Assembly (NCBI GenBank): GCA_040755975.1
Contig: JBFLZY010000057.1
Location: 1-17,997 of the forward strand
Direction: 5' to 3'
Length of the DNA stretch: 17,997 nt
Source of the DNA: JAIMBK01 sp040755975
Lineage (GTDB): Bacteria; Bacillota; Desulfotomaculia; Desulfotomaculales; Nap2-2B
Shown: one piece after another, positions 14,086 through 17,997 of the stretch
Position numbering within the stretch: position 1 is the stretch's first letter
Layout: the number at the start of each line of letters is the position of its first letter
Notes under the pieces: generated by a model
Told to the model about the DNA's origin: nothing
Databases searched by the model: none
What the model saw: only the letters and a program-made list of their open reading frames with translations
Translations under genes and position numbers: made by a program

Positions 14086-14136
14086 GTCCCACTTGCCTCT
14101 GTGTAAGCAAGAACCGTCCCCACTTGTTGGGCAGCC
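14086..14136. repeat. REP-like repeat carrying paired CCGTCC(C)CACTTG motifs
   Basis: GATCCGTCCCACTTGCCTC and, shortly after, GAACCGTCCCCACTTGTTG form a direct repeat. AAGAACCGTCCCCAC-type sequences are, as I recall, frequent at ends of REP-associated tyrosine transposase or IS200-like elements in these Firmicutes. It sits exactly where the cupin fragment loses similarity, so it may mark a past insertion or recombination. Confidence 0.4.
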
Positions 14137-14156
14137 TGCTACCGTCACCATGACCC

Positions 14157-14615
14157 TTACTGAAGAGATTTACCAACTGCCCTTCTTATGATGAACTGCG
14201 CCTCTTCCAATGTGTTGGCGGCAAACACTTCTTCCATGATTCTGTCCAGGATTTCCGTGCTGGCCACCCGCTGGATTTTTTCCATCACTTCGCCGGCGTC
14301 GGCGTTAAATCTGCGCACCATGAATTTGCTGAATCTGGGGTGTCGGTCAAAGATGAGAAAGTCTACGTTCTTTTTGTACGCTTCCGCAGTTTCCGCCAGG
14401 TCGGCCCAGAACAGGAGGCGGTAGGCCAGGTCGGACCTGGGCTGGACGCCTTCCAGAATGAGCCTTCTGACTTCCTGGCCGAACTCCGTCTGGCCGGGGT
14501 GTTTGACGATTTCCACCTTGTGACCTTCCCGGCGGAGCTTTTCGGCTAGCAAGCGGACCTGGGTGCTCTTGCCGCAACCGTCGATTCCCTCGAAGCAAAT
14601 AATCAAACGTTTCAC
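14157..14615 (-). CDS. tmk: Short dTMP kinase-like protein, probably chimeric
   Basis: The GTG at 14615 opens MKRLIICFEGIDGCGKSTQV (P-loop at residues 9-17), followed by VKHPGQTEFGQEVRRLILEG, LAYRLLFWADLAE and FLIFDRH. This is the thymidylate kinase series: P-loop, HPG-T-x-x-G, then the D-R motif at 90-91. The enzyme phosphorylates dTMP to dTDP and is usually about 200-210 residues. After DRH the sequence no longer follows the family. Residues 93-152 (FSKFMVRRFNADAGEVMEKI, DRIMEEVFAANTLEEAQFII) look like the C-terminal helices of another protein, perhaps a Rpn-type nuclease. The lid and C-terminal helices of TMK are lacking, so activity is doubtful. A structured RNA region with a terminator lies directly upstream. 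Confidence 0.6.
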   Translation of the reverse strand: MKRLIICFEGIDGCGKSTQVRLLAEKLRREGHKVEIVKHPGQTEFGQEVRRLILEGVQPRSDLAYRLLFWADLAETAEAYKKNVDFLIFDRHPRFSKFMVRRFNADAGEVMEKIQRVASTEILDRIMEEVFAANTLEEAQFIIRRAVGKSLQ

Positions 14616-14633
14616 CGTCCTTTTGCTGAAATT

Positions 14634-14680
14634 AAAAAAGCCGCTCGGGCTTCGAAGTAGAGAAGCCGGGCGGCTTTTTT
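14634..14680. terminator. Strong bidirectional intrinsic terminator
   Basis: AAAAAAGCCGCTCGGGCTT (14634-14652) pairs with AAGCCGGGCGGCTTTTTT (about 14663-14680) with one mismatch. It has six T on each strand. On the minus strand it would end the RNA starting near 14875, upstream of tmk. Confidence 0.85.
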
Positions 14681-14875
14681 CGCAGAAAACTATAAAGGGG
14701 CGGACTGCCCCTTTTTAAAACGATTCTTTTGAAATTACACGGGTTCGGCGACCCGCGCGGGAGGTTTTCTCCTTCCGTGGAACTTCGCAGGATTAAGACC
14801 CGCTCCGGCGCTGTTTAGGCACCGGTAAAAAACGCTGGCGGTTTTACGTCTCCCAGCAAAGATAACTTCCCTTGG
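14634..14875 (-). ncRNA. Candidate structured non-coding RNA (or long leader) upstream of tmk
   Basis: A near-ideal minus-strand promoter at 14881-14909 faces 240 bases with no credible reading frame, ending at a strong terminator with a six-T tail. Local stems on the RNA strand include GCTGG...CCAGC, CCGGTGC-CTAAACA-GCGCCGG, GGAG-AAAAC-CTCC, CGGGT...ACCCG, and AAAGGGGC-AGTCC-GCCCCTTT (14694-14714). I compared it by eye with SRP RNA, 6S RNA, tmRNA, RNase P, T-box and common riboswitches and could not match any. It is either a free-standing small RNA or a terminator-controlled leader of tmk. Confidence 0.5.
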
Positions 14876-14880
14876 GGAAA

Positions 14881-14909
14881 ATTATACAACGGGTGCAGAA
14901 AATAAGCAA
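14881..14909 (-). promoter_or_regulatory. Sigma-A promoter facing the structured RNA
   Basis: On the minus strand TTGCTT (complement of 14904-14909) and a perfect TATAAT (complement of 14881-14886) are 17 bases apart. Transcription should start near 14873-14875. The -35 box overlaps the tail of the terminator of the preceding gene. Confidence 0.72.
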
Positions 14910-14940
14910 GCCCCGGGGAAAAATTTCCTCCGGGGCTTGC
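14906..14940 (-). terminator. Intrinsic terminator after the 68-aa gene
   Basis: GCAAGCCCCGG (14906-14916) pairs perfectly with CCGGGGCTTGC (14930-14940). On the minus strand the stem is followed by TTATTTT. It lies 34 bases downstream of the stop at 14974. Confidence 0.8.
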
Positions 14941-14973
14941 GAACGGCGAATATTAAAAAATACTCCGGTGTAT

Positions 14974-15180
14974 TCAAGCGCAACTAACGGTTTTCCCAGA
15001 GTTTAAACTTTTTTCCCGCATTTTTCCCAGCCACTCCCACCAGGTCAGCCCCGGGTAAGGCTGTACCGGGCAAGGCCGGAATTTCAGACGGGAAAATTCC
15101 ATACCGGGGAATGACGCTTTAATTTTGTCCGCCGCTTCTTCGGGGTCTACTGCCACTACGCGGCCCTGCAGGTAAACCAT
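14974..15180 (-). CDS. Small protein of unknown function, 68 aa
   Basis: The ATG at 15180 follows GGGAGG closely and the gene ends before a good terminator, so it looks like a real, expressed gene. The product MVYLQGRVVAVDPEEAADKI continues KASFPGMEFSRLKFRPCPVQ and PYPGLTWWEWLGKMREKSLN. It is soluble, with a short N-terminal strand-helix pattern and a Trp-rich segment. I do not recognise a family. It is the last gene of a leftward cluster whose upstream members are fragments of a methyltransferase and a corrinoid protein; its role in that context is unknown. Confidence 0.6.
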   Translation of the reverse strand: MVYLQGRVVAVDPEEAADKIKASFPGMEFSRLKFRPCPVQPYPGLTWWEWLGKMREKSLNSGKTVSCA

Positions 15181-15192
15181 TTTTTCCTCCCA

Positions 15193-15385
15193 TTAAAAAA
15201 GTTTAAGAAGCCTCAGCCGAATGGCACACCGGCCGTCCGGCGCTCTTTCCGACACTCCGAGCACCGCAGGGCAAACGTAAGCGCAGAGCGCGATGGACCA
15301 GCCTACGCCGTGTTTTTTGCTGACATCTTCGATTTCTCCGGCGTGTTCCTTTAGCAAAAATTCTCCTATCGGACAGTGCCCAAGG
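15193..15385 (-). pseudogene. Unrecognised Cys-containing fragment downstream of the methyltransferase
   Basis: The frame reads LGHCPIGEFLLKEHAGEIED, VSKKHGVGWSIALCAYVCPA, then VLGVSERAPDGRCAIRLRLL and ends at 15193. It overlaps the end of the methyltransferase frame in another phase, so a frameshift near 15385 would join the two. The sequence is protein-like, with CP and C-x-x-x-C motifs, but I do not know the family. It lacks its own start. Confidence 0.4.
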
Positions 15386-15749
15386 CGGTTTTCGGGTTTG
15401 ACCCGTAGAGCTCCCTCGCCTGCCCTAAAAGCAGTTCGTTGCGATCAATTCCGTGATAAGCGGAAATTTTTTCTGCGGGCAGCAGGCCGGTTTGTTTGCC
15501 GCCCGGCGCGGCGGCGGGATTGGCCGGGCCGGTAAGCAACTCCCAGCCGTCGCCGCTGCCGTAGCCGAGATCACAGACGCGCAAGTCCTCCCGGCAGCGG
15601 CTCAAAGCAGCCAGAAACGGGCGGCAAAAAGCGCGCGTAACCTCGTCTTCCCAAAACCGCCGGACATTATCGTACTTCCCGCCCAGGCCGGAAGGTTTTG
15701 CGTAGCGGCCGGTTTGAACTGCCTGGCTGTAGACCCGATCGACGCTCAT
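15366..15749 (-). pseudogene. SAM-dependent methyltransferase, N-terminal fragment
   Basis: The ATG at 15749 begins MSVDRVYSQAVQTGRYAKPS followed by GLGGKYDNVRRFWEDEVTRA. Residues of class I methyltransferase motif I are clear in LRVCDLGYGSGDGWELL (D-x-G-x-G-x-G), and a later acidic turn is visible in AYHGIDRNELLLGQARELYG (motif II region). The frame stops after 127 residues, about half the expected length, without the rest of the Rossmann fold. The substrate cannot be deduced. It follows the corrinoid-protein fragment by five bases, on the same strand. Confidence 0.68.
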
Positions 15750-15754
15750 GACCT

Positions 15755-15898
15755 TTACCGCCTCTTTTCCCGGGCATACCGGTTGGCCGTCTCCACCGCC
15801 GCAAAAGCGTCCGGGCAGTGAGCGTCGGCCCCGATTTCCCGGGCAAATTCCCGGGAAGTCGGCGCTCCTCCGATGAGTACCTTTACCTCTTAGGTCAT
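15755..15898 (-). pseudogene. Corrinoid (B12-binding) protein C-terminal fragment with nonsense codon 3
   Basis: After GGGAGGGAAAGA an ATG (15896-15898) reads M-T-stop, and the same frame continues EVKVLIGGAPTSREFAREIG, ADAHCPDAFAAVETANRY. KVxIGGAPxxxEFAxxIGADxxxPDAxxAVE is the end of the B12-binding Rossmann domain of corrinoid proteins that carry methyl groups between methyltransferases in anaerobes. The preceding histidine motif (D-x-H-x-x-G) and the helical cap are missing. A TAA at 15890-15892 interrupts even this short frame. It is a remnant of a methyl-transfer system. Confidence 0.72.
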
Positions 15899-15987
15899 TC
15901 TTTCCCTCCCCTTAAGCATTCTGATAATTATCCTCGTCTTTTTATCCCCTGCATTAGAGAAAGAGATGCTCGGGTTTCTTTTAGACC

Positions 15988-17508
15988 TTATGTTTTTGAT
16001 TTCGACTTTATCAGTTCGACCCACCTTCGCATTTCATCAGCGGCAATCTCCCGTGCACCAAACCCGAAGGCAAGGGCTACCGCCAAAGCAACAGCACCCA
16101 CCAGCAAACCAAAAGCCAGGATGATAATCTCGTTGGCCAGACCCATCTCCCGCAATGACATAGCGCCAGCCAGGACCAGGATGGCAACCCGCGCGGCTAA
16201 CGCCAGCAAACCGGCCTGTGCCGAACCGCTAGCCTGAATAGTTTTGGCTGCCAGATTTGCTAAAAAGAAACCGATACCGAAGACAATGAAACCTAAGACC
16301 ACATGACCGGCAAAGCTCGTGAATCTCGCTACCAGCTCGGCCACTGAGCCAAAGCCCAACAACTGCAGCGCTTCAATGCTGGCAAATAACATAATGCCCA
16401 CCAGCACCAGGTAACCGACAATCTCTGAGGGCGTTCGTTCTCCCTCGGCCGGTTCCTTCTTGACCAAACCCAGTCGAAGCAACACAACGTTAAAGCCCAT
16501 ACCCGTCAGTAGCCTAGTAATTAATTCGGTCACTACGCGCCCCACTACGTAAGAAATCGCAATTAACAGAAAGGCAGCAAAAATGGCCGGTAACGCGCCC
16601 AGGATCGTATCCAACATTTTGGAGGCTGGTTGTGTGATAGCCTCCAGCGCCAGAGCGTTTAAGGCGGCGATTAGTACAGGGATGAGGATCAGGATGTAGA
16701 GTGCCAGGCCCAATAGCCCCGACAGCGTTTGCTTCTCCAGCACCTTGTTCAGTCCCATCCGTTCACCCAATTGGTCGGCGCCTGCTGCAGCCAGCACATT
16801 GGTAACAATCCGCTGGGCGATACGCGCACCGAACCAGCCGATAGCCAGAATCAGAATAGCGGCGAAGATGTTAGGTAGAAAAACCAGGATCTTGTCGACC
16901 ATTCCCTGAACCGGCACGAGTACCCCTTCCAAGGCCAGGGCATCCAAGATAGCAGGAAGAAAAAGCAGGAAGACCAGCCAATACACAACATCGGAGATTA
17001 TTTTTGCTTGCGAAACCCGCTTCTCATCTTCCAAGCTGATCTTATTGGCCAGTTCCTTGTCAATTTTGACCAGTCGCAACGCCCGCAAGATAATAAATTT
17101 CAGAACATTGGCTACAACCCAAGCAATCAACAGTAAAATCCCTGCGCCAACAATTCTTGGGGCATAGTTAAAAACCTGAATCAGCAGTTGGTTTAGCGGC
17201 TCGGTAATGAGCGTAAGGCCCAATGTTTGAAAAAAAGCCACCAGCACAAAAAACATGGCCAGGTAGTAAACGCCTTTACCCACCAAACGAGCCACATCAA
17301 TACTTTTTGCTTCTTTTTCACCAGCGATCCACAAACCCAGTCGCTCATCTAGCTTCGTGCGGCGGAGTGCGCCCCGCGCACCGGAAGACAATACCAGGGC
17401 CACCAACCATCCGACAACAAGAACGAGCAAGGCGGTAAGGAGGTGAGGAATTCCTCCTCCAACCAACTGAGCAACTTGTTCTTGAAGTGTCTGAACGAAA
17501 TACACCAA
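15988..17508 (-). CDS. Mechanosensitive-channel-type membrane protein with repeated TM helices (PF05552-like)
   Basis: The 506-residue protein starts at a TTG (17506-17508), 6 bases after AAGGAGG, with a GTG as the next codon. It consists of about ten hydrophobic segments. A repeated unit occurs five times: IPHLLTALLVLVVGWLVALV, APRIVGAGILLLIAWVVANV, LPNIFAAILILAIGWFGARI, LPAIFAAFLLIAISYVVGRV and AGHVVLGFIVFGIGFFLANL. This is the 'conserved TM helix' repeat seen in CmpX/MscS-related proteins that respond to membrane tension or osmotic shock. The MscS beta domain is not evident. The C-terminus (ADEMRRWVELIKSKSKT) is charged. It looks intact and stands alone, between corrinoid debris and an IS3 remnant. 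Osmotic function would fit the transporter genes at both window edges, but that link is inference. Confidence 0.85.
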   Translation of the reverse strand: MVYFVQTLQEQVAQLVGGGIPHLLTALLVLVVGWLVALVLSSGARGALRRTKLDERLGLWIAGEKEAKSIDVARLVGKGVYYLAMFFVLVAFFQTLGLTLITEPLNQLLIQVFNYAPRIVGAGILLLIAWVVANVLKFIILRALRLVKIDKELANKISLEDEKRVSQAKIISDVVYWLVFLLFLPAILDALALEGVLVPVQGMVDKILVFLPNIFAAILILAIGWFGARIAQRIVTNVLAAAGADQLGERMGLNKVLEKQTLSGLLGLALYILILIPVLIAALNALALEAITQPASKMLDTILGALPAIFAAFLLIAISYVVGRVVTELITRLLTGMGFNVVLLRLGLVKKEPAEGERTPSEIVGYLVLVGIMLFASIEALQLLGFGSVAELVARFTSFAGHVVLGFIVFGIGFFLANLAAKTIQASGSAQAGLLALAARVAILVLAGAMSLREMGLANEIIILAFGLLVGAVALAVALAFGFGAREIAADEMRRWVELIKSKSKT

Positions 17509-17548
17509 ACATTTCCTCCTTCGAGTAATATCTGATATTCAATTAAGG

Positions 17549-17684
17549 AACCAAAATTATCAATATTGGTTACTGAATGAACCCGTTTCTCGTTATAAGC
17601 ACGGATAAAACTTACAACAGCTGCATACACTTGGGCATAGCTGGCAGACTCGTAACGCGATAGGCATCCCTCCTTAAATAACAT
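17549..17684 (-). pseudogene. IS3-family transposase C-terminal remnant
   Basis: The leftward frame reads CLSRYESASYAQVYAAVVSF followed by IRAYNEKRVHS. The block A-x-x-x-V-x-x-F-I-x-x-Y-N-x-x-R-x-H-S is the end of the integrase core of IS3 OrfB transposases. Similarity stops after RVHS and the frame runs on through the start region of the channel gene, so no native C-terminus remains. It lies between that gene and the truncated binding protein and may have caused the truncation. Confidence 0.62.
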
Positions 17685-17694
17685 ACAGGCTCCC

Positions 17695-17729
17695 GGAAGA
17701 CCCCCCGAGTCTTCGGCAAGGCCTTTTTT
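17695..17729 (+). terminator. Possible intrinsic terminator
   Basis: GAAGAC (17696-17701) and GTCTTC (17709-17714) form a short stem, followed by GGCAAGGCC and a T-run ending at 17729. No plus-strand gene precedes it, so it may belong to insertion-sequence debris. The rest of 17685-17815 shows nothing recognisable. Confidence 0.3.
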
Positions 17730-17815
17730 ACCCGCTGGTTATCTTTGGTTTGCGACTTAGAAATAAAGCAGTTGTCTGCCAGACCATGGATTAAAAAGTT
17801 TTGATTACCTTAAAA

Positions 17816-17997
17816 CTATTTACCTATGCTACTGTTAATCACCCTGGCCAGGTCGCTGATGCTTTTAATCCCCAGCTGCTCGGCGTCCTTTTTGCGCATC
17901 ATGATCGTATAAGTGTTATCAAACCTGGCGTAGGGCAGCCAGACCAGTTTATGTTTGGCCAGGTCTTCTTCTTTCACCTTCTGATAGGCTTCTTCGG
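17816..17997 (-). pseudogene. OpuCC-type glycine betaine/osmoprotectant binding protein, truncated at C-terminal side
   Basis: From the right edge the frame reads EEAYQKVKEEDLAKHKLVWL, PYARFDNTYTIMMRKKDAEQ, LGIKSISDLARVIN and stops at 17816-17818 after SSIGK. L-x-W-L-x-x-x-x-F-D-N-T-Y-T-x-x-M-R-K-x-x-A-E-x-L-G-I-K-x-I-S-D-L-A is the hinge region of OpuCC/OsmF/ProX-type extracytoplasmic binding proteins that capture glycine betaine, choline or carnitine. These continue for more than 100 residues after SDLA, forming the rest of the ligand cleft. The C-terminal lobe has been lost, probably by the IS3-associated rearrangement just to the left. The N-terminus lies outside the window. Confidence 0.78.

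Noticed and set aside
14720..14875. SRP RNA, 6S RNA, T-box or cobalamin riboswitch as identity of the structured region
   Set aside because: The SRP GGTCAGG...GGAAGGxAGCAGC core, T-box TGGN element and B12 box were not found, and the 5' and 3' ends do not form a 6S-like closing stem.
17345..17684. 111- and 65-codon minus frames overlapping the start of the channel gene
   Set aside because: Only the upstream part of the first has IS3 similarity; the remainder is an out-of-frame overlap with the channel gene.
1..17997. tRNA, rRNA or replication origin
   Set aside because: No cloverleaf with a GGTTCGAATCC-type T arm, no rRNA core sequence and no DnaA-box cluster were seen on either strand.

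Overview
The window looks like a decayed, insertion-rich stretch of chromosome from an anaerobic, probably spore-forming and probably thermophilic Firmicute of the Desulfotomaculum/Pelotomaculum (Peptococcaceae) type. The reasons are Gram-positive AGGAGG-type ribosome binding sites with frequent GTG/TTG starts, an N-terminal piece resembling the sporulation protein YtrH, corrinoid-protein and methyltransferase debris, an archaeal-style cas4-csa1 pair, and a mix of IS21, ISAs1, IS1595 and IS3 remnants. This assignment is inference from family resemblance; no rRNA or tRNA gene is present to confirm it.

Layout. 1-159 (-) is the start of an OpuCA/ProV-type ABC ATPase that runs off the left edge. 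324-844 holds a YtrH-like stub joined to the back half of a ferritin-like protein. 1039-2589 (+) is an intact 516-codon orphan protein of an uncharacterised 'NGHEW' family, flanked by hairpins and palindromes. 2738-4190 is an ISAs1 transposase with many frameshifts, an IS21 end, and a peroxiredoxin fragment. 4197-6347 (-) is an intact three-gene operon: two DUF1538 membrane proteins followed by a tandem PII-like protein. An IS1595 copy with a broken transposase (6443-7440) sits just upstream of it. 7549-8334 is a truncated IS21 istA with its left end. 8683-10079 carries a broken ImmA/IrrE-type protease and an intact DUF4258 + YgiT/HTH toxin-antitoxin-like pair. 10083-12562 mixes a nucleotidyltransferase remnant, RAMP/Cmr5-like CRISPR debris, an IstA fragment, an internally deleted csa1 and an intact-looking cas4. 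12575-14615 has a frameshifted membrane hydrolase, an intact Phd/PIN toxin-antitoxin pair with a good promoter, a broken cupin and a short chimeric dTMP kinase. 14634-14909 is a probable free-standing structured RNA with its own promoter and terminator. 14974-15898 is a small gene plus fragments of a methyltransferase and a corrinoid protein. 15988-17508 (-) is an intact mechanosensitive-channel-type protein built of repeated TM helices. 17549-17684 is an IS3 remnant. 17816-17997 (-) is the interior of an OpuCC-type binding protein, cut off at its C-terminal side.

The genes that look functional are the 516-aa orphan, the DUF1538-PII operon, the two toxin-antitoxin-like pairs, cas4, the 68-aa protein and the TM-helix channel. 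Most of the rest are broken, often by a single-base shift. Osmoprotectant-transporter genes sit at both ends on the same strand and both are damaged, so the 17.6 kb between them may have built up inside or beside one former transport operon. The strongest leads for something new are the RNA upstream of tmk, the DUF1538-PII operon and the hairpin-flanked orphan gene.
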